From assembly GCA_964347945.1 (NCBI GenBank), contig CAYGAW010000134.1, forward strand, positions 1 through 6,024: a stretch of DNA of 6,024 bases. Reading direction: 5' to 3'. Source of the DNA: CAYGAW01 sp964347945. GTDB taxonomy: Bacteria; Chloroflexota; Anaerolineae; UBA7937; B3-Chlor. The translations under genes and the position numbers were made by a program. Shown here one piece after another: positions 1-5,333 of the stretch; the first letter of the stretch is position 1, and each line of letters begins with the position of its first letter. The notes beneath the pieces are model-generated. The model made no database searches. It saw nothing but the letters and a program-made list of their open reading frames with translations, and was not told where the DNA came from.

Positions 1-678
1 GCGTACTTCATGCACGACGGGGAGTACCTGTACGTGGGCGCGATCCTGGAGGACCCCGAAGACCAGGTGCCCGACGACCCGACCGACTGGGACCTGGAGC
101 TGGCATTCGCTTTTGAGGATGAACCCGCCGGGAACCCTGCGGCTTGGGTCGATTGCGCTTGGGAGGCGGAGTCGTGCGACCTGCCAGAAGACGAGGGTAT
201 GTTATTTGGAGACATCTGGAAGGTGGGTCCTGGCGGTCCCGACGAATACGTCTGGTTCGGCCACTGGGCTGCGGAGCACGAGAACTGCTTTGATGACCCC
301 TCATTCACCGGAGTCACCTATCACGCCGCTCTTCGTGGCGCAAGGGCACACTACGAGATGAGGGTGAACCTGGACACCTCCCCTTTGAACAATGTTGGCG
401 TGGGCGACTGCTTTGACCTCAGGTGGATCGGCGTGTACCTAGCCGGCGGCGTGCCCGACGACGGCGAGGGCCATTTGGACGCGGGGTGGCCCTCCGAGTT
501 GGTAGAAGCTGAGCCCTACGCCGACTGCACCATCCTCTGTCTGGACCCGTGCGCGGTGGAGTTCGTCCCCGAGCCTGGCACCATCATGCTCCTGGGCACC
601 GGTCTCGCCGGGCTGGCGGGGTACGCTACCCTTCGACTTCGCTCAGAACAGGCGCTTCGCTGGAGAGCGAGGGAGTAA
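1..678 (+). CDS. PEP-CTERM sorting-domain protein, 5' end outside window
   Basis: The frame is open from base 1 (Ala-Tyr-Phe precede the first ATG at 10), so the gene almost certainly starts upstream; 225 residues are visible. Counting from the ATG, the first residues (HDGEYLYVGAILEDPED) resemble the start of a CBM9/DOMON-like beta-sandwich, but I cannot assign that domain firmly. The body is acidic, rich in Trp, Asp and Gly, and has seven cysteines (residues 49, 56, 93, 134, 173, 177, 181), suggesting an exported protein with disulfides. The C-terminus is a textbook PEP-CTERM tag: VPEPGT at 186-191, a hydrophobic glycine-rich helix to about 206, then arginines. By family knowledge this tag is recognised by an exosortase (EpsH/XrtA type), which cleaves and anchors or releases the protein at the envelope. 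The last 13 or so codons overlap a dispersed repeat, giving an unusually long tail. An intrinsic terminator follows 23 nt after the stop. Function of the ectodomain is unknown. Confidence 0.85.
   Translation, partial: AYFMHDGEYLYVGAILEDPEDQVPDDPTDWDLELAFAFEDEPAGNPAAWVDCAWEAESCDLPEDEGMLFGDIWKVGPGGPDEYVWFGHWAAEHENCFDDPSFTGVTYHAALRGARAHYEMRVNLDTSPLNNVGVGDCFDLRWIGVYLAGGVPDDGEGHLDAGWPSELVEAEPYADCTILCLDPCAVEFVPEPGTIMLLGTGLAGLAGYATLRLRSEQALRWRARE
629..652. repeat. Dispersed short repeat within the PEP-CTERM 3' end
   Basis: On the minus strand this 24-bp stretch reads CCTGTTCTGAGCGAAG followed by TCGAAGGG. I recognise it from memory as a short sequence scattered through many Chloroflexota and other environmental genomes (typical accidental translations contain LSEVEG or STSLRTG). 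It is directly followed by a small hairpin (CTTCGCT 655-661, loop GGAG, AGCGAGG 666-672). Here it lies in the last codons of the PEP-CTERM gene and supplies the residues after the membrane helix. Recognition is from memory; no second full copy occurs in this window. Confidence 0.55.
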
Positions 679-701
679 GCGCAACACCCTCTCGATTGCA
701 G

Positions 702-736
702 GGGCCGTCCCTTTGTGGGATGGCCCTTTTTCTTTT
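702..736 (+). terminator. Rho-independent terminator of the PEP-CTERM gene
   Basis: A 10-bp GC-rich stem (GGGCCGTCCC at 702-711 with GGGATGGCCC at 717-726, one G-U pair) encloses a 5-nt loop. It is followed at once by TTTTTCTTTT (727-736). It starts 23 nt after the stop codon, which is ideal for ending the upstream transcript. Confidence 0.92.
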
Positions 737-984
737 CCCGTGAACCTTGGGGGATCTGCGACGCCCCCGTCTACTGGGAAGTGTAGCTGGGAGGGTGTCG
801 AAGAAGTTTGTCAGACACACATCCACCGCCAAGGAGGCTCGCCGTGATAGTTGACCTCGAGAGCAACCAATCGGTCGCCGCCCGGGCAACACAGGCCGCC
901 CGGCTGACATAGCAAAAGCCCTCCTTCGTCTGCGACCACCGCTTTCGGTAGTGTGACGACAGAAGGGCAGCTGTCAAGACAGAA
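737..984. other. Intergenic gap with no supported gene
   Basis: About 250 bases lie between the terminator and the tRNA cluster. Open frames here (minus strand, up to about 66 codons) have no ribosome site or recognisable protein character and run into the tRNA-Arg gene. There is a 9-bp direct repeat GCCGCCCGG (877-885 and 895-903) and a 6-bp hairpin at 936-951. Neither is followed by a T-run on either strand, so no terminator for the tRNA operon can be identified. Confidence 0.6.
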
Positions 985-1058
985 TGCGCCGGAGAGGATT
1001 CGAACCCCCAACCTACTGATTCGTAGTCAGTTGCTCTGTCCTATTGAGCTACCGGCGC
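985..1058 (-). tRNA. tRNA-Arg(ACG)
   Basis: The minus strand folds as a 74-nt cloverleaf. The 7-bp acceptor is GCGCCGG/CCGGCGC, the D arm is GCTC/GAGC, and the anticodon stem is ACTGA/TCAGT with loop CTACGAA. The T arm has loop TTCGAAT, and the discriminator base is A. Anticodon ACG (wobble A normally deaminated to inosine by TadA) reads CGU, CGC and CGA arginine codons. The T stem contains two G-U pairs. The 3' CCA is not encoded (TTC follows), so it must be added by the CCA-adding enzyme. It is the last gene of a three-tRNA unit and starts only 3 nt after the encoded CCA of the tRNA-Ser before it. Confidence 0.96.
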
Positions 1059-1061
1059 ATG

Positions 1062-1156
1062 TGGCGGAGAGGGTGGGATTTGAACCCACGAAGGAGCTTA
1101 TCACCCCTTAGACGCTTAGCAGGCGCCCGCACTAGACCAGACTATGCGACCTCTCC
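1062..1156 (-). tRNA. tRNA-Ser(GCT), CCA encoded
   Basis: This is a class II tRNA on the minus strand. It has acceptor GGAGAGG/CCTCTCC, D stem GCAT/GTGC, and anticodon stem GGCGC/GCGTC with loop CTGCTAA (anticodon GCT, reading AGC and AGU). The variable arm is about 20 nt, the T arm is GTGGG/CCCAC with loop TTCAAAT, and the discriminator is G. Bases 1064-1062 encode the CCA end, unlike the two flanking tRNAs. It is the middle gene of the cluster. Confidence 0.95.
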
Positions 1157-1174
1157 GTGAGAGCTAGTGATGTG

Positions 1175-1264
<90 letters not shown>

Positions 1265-1297
1265 ACGCCAGAGTGATTCCCCTCACCCTCTGGTTCA

Positions 1298-1326
1298 AGT
1301 ATAGCACAGTGCAGACATCCTGTCAA
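1298..1326 (-). promoter_or_regulatory. Sigma-70 type promoter of the tRNA cluster
   Basis: On the minus strand a perfect -35 TTGACA (1326-1321) is separated by exactly 17 bp from a -10 TATACT (1303-1298). The expected start is near 1291, about 27 nt before tRNA-Ser(TGA). The short leader contains an inverted repeat CCAGAG/CTCTGG (1268-1273 and 1288-1293) that could form a hairpin removed during 5' processing. The strength of the match suits a stable-RNA promoter. Confidence 0.88.
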
Positions 1327-1410
1327 TGCCCTGGCCAGAGGATGGGGCGTCGCGCGCCAGCGAGCCATCCTGGCACCTGTCTTGAACCAAGCGACATTGT
1401 CATGGACGGG

Positions 1411-1484
1411 CCACTGCGGCCTAAAGGCCGCAGCTTGACCCAACGCCATTCAGAAAGCTGTTTCCTTCAGGCCACAGTGCTGCA
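1411..1484. repeat. Palindromic repeat element, copy A
   Basis: This 74-bp unit aligns without gaps to the copy at 1565-1638 (62 of 74 positions identical by eye). It begins with a perfect hairpin: CTGCGGCC, loop TAAA, GGCCGCAG (1414-1433). Its outer ends are also inverted repeats of each other (1414-1427 against 1464-1477, 12 of 14), so it can fold either as two hairpins or as one long stem. The second hairpin (1458-1465 with 1470-1477) is degraded here at two pairs. It looks like a REP/MITE-like dispersed element; no transposase is present. Confidence 0.75.
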
Positions 1485-1564
1485 ATATGCCACTGCCGCT
1501 CAGCGCCCTCGACTCCCCAAAGACTCAGAGAACAAGGTCTTACGCATACCCGAATCTTACAGTA

Positions 1565-1638
1565 CCCCTGCGGCCTAAAGGCCGGAGCTTGACCCGACGG
1601 CGCTCAGAACGCTGTGGCCTTCAGGCCGCAGTCCAGCA
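1565..1638. repeat. Palindromic repeat element, copy B
   Basis: This is the second copy, 154 bp downstream of copy A in the same orientation. The first hairpin (CTGCGGCC 1568-1575, loop TAAA, GGCCGGAG to 1587) has one mismatch. The second hairpin is intact (CTGTGGCC 1612-1619, loop TTCA, GGCCGCAG 1624-1631, one G-T pair). The outer ends 1568-1581 and 1618-1631 are inverted repeats matching at 13 of 14 positions. Both copies carry the segment GAGCTTGACCC or CAGCTTGACCC after the first hairpin. Confidence 0.75.
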
Positions 1639-1700
1639 TCACGATGGTCCTCCTCGATTGCAGGGAGGCCGCCACACAGCCATGCGATTTCTTCGATCAG

Positions 1701-1712
1701 CGGAGCGCTCCG
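1701..1712. repeat. 12-bp perfect palindrome upstream of the hypA promoter
   Basis: CGGAGCGCTCCG is identical to its reverse complement and lies about 60 bp upstream of the hypA -35 box. The symmetry and position would suit a dimeric regulator, but no regulator gene is nearby and a palindrome this short could arise by chance in GC-rich DNA. Confidence 0.3.
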
Positions 1713-1771
1713 TGTCTGTGATGCATCGACAGCCCCTGAGAGCCTTTCTCCGCACCTTGCGCGCCATGAGC

Positions 1772-1800
1772 TTGCTGTCGCCCCAACGCCATGATACAAT
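1772..1800 (+). promoter_or_regulatory. Promoter of hypA-hypB
   Basis: A moderate -35 TTGCTG (1772-1777) and a good -10 TACAAT (1795-1800, 5 of 6 to consensus) are separated by 17 bp. The expected start is near 1807, leaving only about 10 nt before the hypA ATG at 1817. This excludes the alternative in-frame ATG at 1799, which would lie inside the -10 box. Confidence 0.6.
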
Positions 1801-1816
1801 GGGCCGCCAAGTTGAG

Positions 1817-2158
1817 ATGCACGAACTGCCCGTCACACAAGGGATGCTCTCCATCGCCCTGGAGCACGCAGCCAAGGCCGGCGCGAAGAGGATCACCCGC
1901 ATAAACCTGTTGATTGGAGAGATGTCGGGCATCGTCGATGACTCTGTGCAGTTCTACTTCGACTTCGTGAGCAAGGAGACTCCAGCCGAAGGCGCCACCC
2001 TGAGCTTCGAGCGGGTTCCTGCCTGCTTTCGCTGCCGAGCCTGCGAGACGACCTTCTCACCAAGCGACCGGGAATGGACCTGTCCCCAATGCGGGGAGTT
2101 GAGCGTGGAAATCGTCGCCGGCCGCGAGTTCTATGTGGACAGTATCGAGGTCGAGTAG
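1817..2158 (+). CDS. hypA: Hydrogenase maturation nickel metallochaperone HypA
   Basis: This 113-residue protein is full length for the HypA/HybF family. It binds nickel and, with the GTPase HypB, delivers it in the cytoplasm to the large subunit of [NiFe]-hydrogenase (in some species also to urease). The N-terminus Met-His-Glu is the conserved nickel site, in which the N-terminal amine and His2 take part. This is why the start is placed at 1817 rather than at the in-frame ATG at 1799. The zinc site is visible as two CxxC pairs: Cys73/Cys76 (CRAC) and Cys89/Cys92 (CPQC). An extra Cys70 precedes them. The C-terminus GREFYVDSIEVE is typical. The promoter predicts a leader of about 10 nt with no clear Shine-Dalgarno site, so initiation may be nearly leaderless. 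hypB follows after 28 nt, in the usual hypAB order. Confidence 0.95.
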   Translation: MHELPVTQGMLSIALEHAAKAGAKRITRINLLIGEMSGIVDDSVQFYFDFVSKETPAEGATLSFERVPACFRCRACETTFSPSDREWTCPQCGELSVEIVAGREFYVDSIEVE

Positions 2159-2186
2159 CGCCATCACACCAGGAGCGGAGCCAACC

Positions 2187-2864
2187 ATGGAAATACCTGT
2201 CATGGAGAACATCCTCGGCGCCAACGAACGCCTGGCCGCTGAGAATCAAGAGCTTCTGGCCAAGAAGGGCATCCTGGCCGTCAACATCATGTCCTCGCCA
2301 GGGGCGGGTAAGACCACCCTCATACTGAGGACCATCGAGGCTCTCGGTGACGAATTCCGCATCGGGGTCATCGAGGGCGACGTGGCCTCCCGCGTGGATG
2401 CCGACACCATCGAAGCCCGCGGCGTGCCTGTAGTCCAGATCAACACGGGCGGCACCTGCCACTTGGATGCGAACATGGTCCAAGGCTCCCTCGAGCAGCT
2501 GCCGCTGGACGGCCTGGACCTGCTTTTCATCGAGAACGTGGGCAACCTTATCTGTCCCACCGAATTCGGCCTGGGCGAAGCGCTGAAGGTGATGATCCCC
2601 AGCGTACCCGAGGGGGACGACAAGCCCTACAAGTACCCCGCCATGTTCGCCGCCGTGGACGCCATAGTGGTCAACAAGGTAGACCTCCTCCCCTACCTGG
2701 ACTTCGATCTGGCGGCTTTCCGCAAGCTGCTCAAGGGTATCAACCCGGACGTGCGCATCTTCGAGGTCTCCTGCAAGACAGGCCGGGGAATAGAAGCATG
2801 GGCCGCATGGTTAGCGGCGCAGAAGAGGGAAGAAGCTCAGCCTGAGGGGAATAGCGGGCCCTGA
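2187..2864 (+). CDS. hypB: Hydrogenase nickel incorporation GTPase HypB
   Basis: This 225-residue SIMIBI-class GTPase (CobW/HypB/UreG fold) acts with HypA in GTP-dependent nickel insertion into [NiFe]-hydrogenase precursors. In order: the P-loop SSPGAGKTT at 36-44 (Lys42, Thr43), EGD at 63-65, the metal site Cys91-His92 in TGGTCHLD that binds Ni/Zn at the dimer interface, FIENVGNLICP at 115-124 with conserved Cys123, the guanine-specificity motif NKVD at 163-166, and SCKTGRG at 196-201. It lacks the N-terminal high-affinity CxxCGC nickel motif of E. coli HypB and any His-rich stretch. It is therefore the short form, which relies on the G-domain site and HypA. The start at 2187 is set by GGAG at 2177-2180, 6 nt upstream; an earlier in-frame ATG at 2133 lies inside hypA and has no such support. 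The gene ends 27 nt from the convergent stop of the next gene. Confidence 0.96.
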   Translation: MEIPVMENILGANERLAAENQELLAKKGILAVNIMSSPGAGKTTLILRTIEALGDEFRIGVIEGDVASRVDADTIEARGVPVVQINTGGTCHLDANMVQGSLEQLPLDGLDLLFIENVGNLICPTEFGLGEALKVMIPSVPEGDDKPYKYPAMFAAVDAIVVNKVDLLPYLDFDLAAFRKLLKGINPDVRIFEVSCKTGRGIEAWAAWLAAQKREEAQPEGNSGP

Positions 2865-2891
2865 TGCTCCTCGCACCGGATCCCTGTCACG

Positions 2892-3917
2892 CTACCACTG
2901 GATGTCCACCGGCGTCCCCACCTCGGCCCAGTTGTAGAGCGTCCGGGCGTTCTCGGTGTTGAGGATGATGCACCCATAGGATACCCGCTGCCCCAGGTAC
3001 CCTTCCCACAGTAGTTGCCCGTTGGCCATGATGGGCAGAGCGTGGATGCCGTTCTGCAGGCTGCCCGCCCAGTAGATGCCCAGCCAGTAGGGCATCTGGA
3101 GGCCCCACGTATAGGCGTAGGCATTGGGGAGTTTGGTCAGCACCTTGAAATGGCCAGGTATGGTGTCCGCGCCGGGCATGCCCGTGGATACCACCCACTT
3201 GTACAACAACTGTCCGGCCTGGTAGACGTACAACCGCTGCTCTGAGAGGTCGATCACGATACGCTTGCTACCCCCACTCGGCTGAGGAGCAGGCGCCGCT
3301 GGCGCAGGCGAGGCGCCTCCCGGTATCACCAACCTTTGACCCACGTAGATGAAGTTGGGATTGGCCAGATGGTTGGCCTGTACGATGGCCCACGCCGTGA
3401 CGCCGTGACGCACGGCGATGGAACTCACCGTGTCGCCACGTTGCACAATGTAGTAGCCCGTGGTGCTGGTCGAGGCCGGGGCCGTCGAGCCACCTCCTGG
3501 GATCAACAGGCGCTGCCCAACGAAGATTCTGTCGGGGCTGGCCAGGCCGTTGGCCTGCACCAAAGCCTGAGTGGTGGTGCCGAACCGGGCGGCGATAGCT
3601 GTTAGAGTGTCTCCACGGTTGACGACATGAAAGCTGTTGCTCTGCGTCGAAGCAGACCCACTGCCGGGAATCGTCAACCGCTGACCAACATATATCAGAT
3701 TGGTGTTGACCAGGTTGTTGGCGCTGGCGATAGCCTGAGGCGTGGTCCCGTACCGGTTGGCGATGGCGGTCAGGTTCTCGCCGCGTTGCACCACATGCAC
3801 CGTCCCCTGGCGCTGTTCGGACGCCACGACAGGCAGCATGGCGATGAATCCCAGCGAGAAAACGAGACCAAGAGCGAGAGCCGCTTGTAGCCTCTTCTCT
3901 ACGTACCTTGCTTCCAT
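2892..3917 (-). CDS. Triple-LysM L,D-transpeptidase (YkuD domain), SYGC variant
   Basis: This 341-residue exported cell-wall protein has a basic start and hydrophobic segment (about residues 9-31), which form a signal peptide or anchor. Three LysM peptidoglycan-binding modules follow at about 40-84, 96-140 and 155-199. Each has the VxRGxxLTxIAxRxGTT...YVGQRLxIPG pattern, and Ser/Ala/Pro linkers separate them. A YkuD catalytic domain occupies about 218-341 (KRIVIDLSEQRLYVY at its start). YkuD enzymes form 3-3 cross-links in peptidoglycan or attach proteins to it through a catalytic cysteine. Here Cys316 lies in Ser-Tyr-Gly-Cys-Ile-Ile rather than the usual SHGC(I/V)R, and the upstream His292 (GIHALP) is kept. 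The gene stands alone on the minus strand with its own promoter, whose start falls on the ATG. Activity is likely but the H-to-Y change leaves some doubt. Confidence 0.93.
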   Translation of the reverse strand: MEARYVEKRLQAALALGLVFSLGFIAMLPVVASEQRQGTVHVVQRGENLTAIANRYGTTPQAIASANNLVNTNLIYVGQRLTIPGSGSASTQSNSFHVVNRGDTLTAIAARFGTTTQALVQANGLASPDRIFVGQRLLIPGGGSTAPASTSTTGYYIVQRGDTVSSIAVRHGVTAWAIVQANHLANPNFIYVGQRLVIPGGASPAPAAPAPQPSGGSKRIVIDLSEQRLYVYQAGQLLYKWVVSTGMPGADTIPGHFKVLTKLPNAYAYTWGLQMPYWLGIYWAGSLQNGIHALPIMANGQLLWEGYLGQRVSYGCIILNTENARTLYNWAEVGTPVDIQW

Positions 3918-3923
3918 ACCCTC

Positions 3924-3952
3924 AGCATACCCGGCTTGACCATCTCTGTCAA
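3924..3952 (-). promoter_or_regulatory. Promoter of the LysM transpeptidase, apparently leaderless
   Basis: On the minus strand a perfect -35 TTGACA (3952-3947) and a -10 TATGCT (3929-3924) are separated by 17 bp. Six bases remain between the -10 box and the ATG at 3917, so transcription would begin on or within a base or two of the start codon. No Shine-Dalgarno site can exist on such an mRNA. An inverted repeat CTTGAC-N7-GTCAAG (3935-3953) overlaps the -35 box and could be a repressor site. Confidence 0.75.
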
Positions 3953-3989
3953 GAGGGGAACGGGTGACCGACTGGCCTCCTCGCCAAAC

Positions 3990-4014
3990 AAAAAAGGAGG
4001 GCCGTGAAGTCCTC
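3990..4014 (-). terminator. Probable weak intrinsic terminator of the M24 gene
   Basis: Read on the minus strand, 19 nt after the M24 stop codon there is GAGGAC, a 6-nt loop and GCCCTC (4014-3997), pairing except for one A-C mismatch. A C and six T bases follow (3996-3990). The stem is imperfect, but its placement between the M24 stop and the promoter of the next gene is as expected for a terminator. Confidence 0.55.
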
Positions 4015-4032
4015 TCGGATTACCCCGCAAAT

Positions 4033-5277
4033 CTACGCCTGGTAGATCCCTTCGTCCAATGGCGTGAGGTTCTGGTAGCCGTCGTCCGTTACGACTACCG
4101 TGTTCTCCATCCCCACGCAGGCCTCTCCCGGGAAGACCATCTTCGGCTCCAGCGCGAAGACCATCCCCGCCTCCAAGGAGTAGTCGTGCCCCTCCGCCAG
4201 ATAGGGATACTCACCCAGCTCCAGCCCGATGCCATGAGCGACGAAGGTCGTCTGTAGGCCGGGCGGGCCCAAGTAGTTGTCCCCGTAGCCCAACTCCGCA
4301 GCGAATTGCACGCTCTTACGGAAAAGCTGGTCACACCTGGCTCCCGGCCTCGTGTCCTCCAGAACGGCGTCGTGTATCTGCCGAGTGGCCTCATATGCGG
4401 CCCTGAACTTCTTCTCCATCTTGCCGATGGAGAACATGCGTGTCACATCCACCATGTAGCCGTGGTAGGTGCAGAGAAAGTCCACCAGGATAGGCTCATG
4501 GGCCCGTATGGGCTTCAGGCTTCCCCCCACGGGAAAGGCGGGCGAGACGCCCAGCCCGCCCATCGGGGAATCCGACTGACTGACGATGCCTCCGCTCGGC
4601 CCACTCAGGACGTGCCATGTGTAGGCCTCATAGTTGAGTGACCTGACCCTGGCGAGGCCTTCGTGTCCATACTTCTTGGCAGCCGTGTCCAGCATACCGC
4701 CGAACTCGATCTCCATCATCCACTCGCTGAGAAAGCCTCTGGCTTCCTCGTAGATCTTTCGCGTGATCTCACCCGCCTGTCTCATCATCTCTATCTCAAA
4801 TGGTGATTTTATCTTGCGCGCACGTCGAATGATGGAAGAGGAATCGAGGAGCCGGCACTCCGGAAAGAGTTCCATGTATCTGTAGTAGTCCCGTACCGGC
4901 AAGACGTCGAACTCATAACCCATGATCTCGGGCAGTGCGCCATGATGGGAGCGGATCAACGAGGGAACCTCTCGCAAGTCCTTGAAGCCCACTACGTTCT
5001 CCAAGGGAGAGTCGACCCTGGCTCTCTCCAGCTCCCTTCTGACCATCAGCAGCGGCTGCCCTTCCAGCGGCAAGAAGAGGAGCGAGTCCTGGGTCGTGCC
5101 CGAGAGATAGAAGTAGTCCATCTTCTGGACCAACAGAAGGGCCTCCATCTGCTGACGAGCCATCTCCGCTCTGACCTTGTCCAGCCGCAGCTCTATCTCT
5201 TCCCTGGGCGTGTACCGGAAGCCCAGGAAGGTGCTCCACTTCTGCAACTCGTTTCGTATCCACTCCTCGTGCTTCAA
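4033..5277 (-). CDS. M24 family (creatinase/Xaa-Pro dipeptidase fold) metallohydrolase
   Basis: This 414-residue cytoplasmic protein has two parts. The N-terminal creatinase-like domain (about 28-155) opens with RLDKVRAEMARQQMEALLL and contains MDYFYLSG. The C-terminal pita-bread M24 domain spans about 164-402. All five dinuclear metal ligands are present: Asp266 (ILVDF), Asp277 (MVDVTR), His348 (FVAHGIGLE), Glu377 (ALEPK) and Glu391 (GMENTV). However, Gly355 occupies the position seven after the metal His, where aminopeptidases have a catalytic histidine. The segment IVSQSDSP (231-238) also lacks the histidine normally present before the first Asp. It is therefore probably not a standard aminopeptidase P or methionine aminopeptidase; a dipeptidase or small C-N hydrolase of the creatinase type is possible, substrate unknown. 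The start is TTG, chosen because GGAGG sits 5 nt upstream and the frame closes with TGA shortly before it. A promoter candidate lies at 5334-5362. Confidence 0.92.
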   Translation of the reverse strand: MKHEEWIRNELQKWSTFLGFRYTPREEIELRLDKVRAEMARQQMEALLLVQKMDYFYLSGTTQDSLLFLPLEGQPLLMVRRELERARVDSPLENVVGFKDLREVPSLIRSHHGALPEIMGYEFDVLPVRDYYRYMELFPECRLLDSSSIIRRARKIKSPFEIEMMRQAGEITRKIYEEARGFLSEWMMEIEFGGMLDTAAKKYGHEGLARVRSLNYEAYTWHVLSGPSGGIVSQSDSPMGGLGVSPAFPVGGSLKPIRAHEPILVDFLCTYHGYMVDVTRMFSIGKMEKKFRAAYEATRQIHDAVLEDTRPGARCDQLFRKSVQFAAELGYGDNYLGPPGLQTTFVAHGIGLELGEYPYLAEGHDYSLEAGMVFALEPKMVFPGEACVGMENTVVVTDDGYQNLTPLDEGIYQA

Positions 5278-5281
5278 CGAT

Positions 5282-5287
5282 CCCTCC
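5282..5287 (-). promoter_or_regulatory. Shine-Dalgarno site fixing the TTG start of the M24 gene
   Basis: The minus strand reads GGAGGG, with 5 nt between GGAGG and TTG at 5277-5275. No in-frame ATG or GTG occurs between the upstream in-frame stop and this TTG, and the domain needs the residues that follow it. Confidence 0.85.
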
Positions 5288-5304
5288 GGAACAGTTCAAA
5301 GTGC

Positions 5305-5333
5305 CTTCGCGGGGCCTATGCCACGCCGCGAAG
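5305..5333. repeat. Inverted repeat in the M24 leader region
   Basis: CTTCGCGG (5305-5312) and CCGCGAAG (5326-5333) pair perfectly over 8 bp, with a further GGC/GCC pairing inside the 13-nt loop. It sits immediately downstream of the proposed -10 box and spans the likely transcription start. It could therefore be an operator or, if the start is slightly earlier, a 5' hairpin of the mRNA. There is no T-run on either side. Confidence 0.45.

Larger units (their letters stand above)
1327..1771. other. Non-coding, repeat-bearing region upstream of hypA
   Basis: About 445 bases hold no gene I can support. One forward frame runs through from 1487 into hypA without a stop, but its translation is arginine-rich repeat sequence with no protein character. 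The region holds two copies of a 74-bp palindromic element, a bulged inverted repeat (AGGATGG 1339-1345 with CCATCCT 1365-1371, enclosing GGCG/CGCC) and a 12-bp perfect palindrome at 1701-1712. It separates the minus-strand tRNA promoter from the plus-strand hypA promoter. Confidence 0.7.

Noticed and set aside
936..951. Hairpin CCACCG/CGGTAG as terminator of the tRNA operon
   Set aside because: It is a 6-bp stem with a mismatch-like G-U pair and no T-run on the minus strand.
811..1011. Small minus-strand ORF of 66 codons
   Set aside because: It begins inside the tRNA-Arg gene, has no ribosome site, and shows no recognisable protein pattern.
1411..1638. A CRISPR array made from the two 74-bp repeats
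   Set aside because: There are only two diverged copies, the unit is longer than CRISPR repeats, the single spacer would be 80 bp, and no cas genes are nearby.
1487..1816. A long N-terminal extension of HypA (open frame from 1487)
   Set aside because: The translation runs through palindromic repeat copy B, is arginine-rich without protein character, and would bury the Met-His nickel-binding N-terminus. A promoter at 1772-1800 fits the 1817 start.
2133..2186. An earlier HypB start overlapping hypA
   Set aside because: The added residues match no HypB feature, whereas the ATG at 2187 has GGAG 6 nt upstream and the expected family N-terminus.
1893..2483. Long antisense ORF opposite hypA-hypB
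   Set aside because: It is a by-product of high GC codon use in the real genes; its translation is Arg/Gly/Ser-rich and has no start context.
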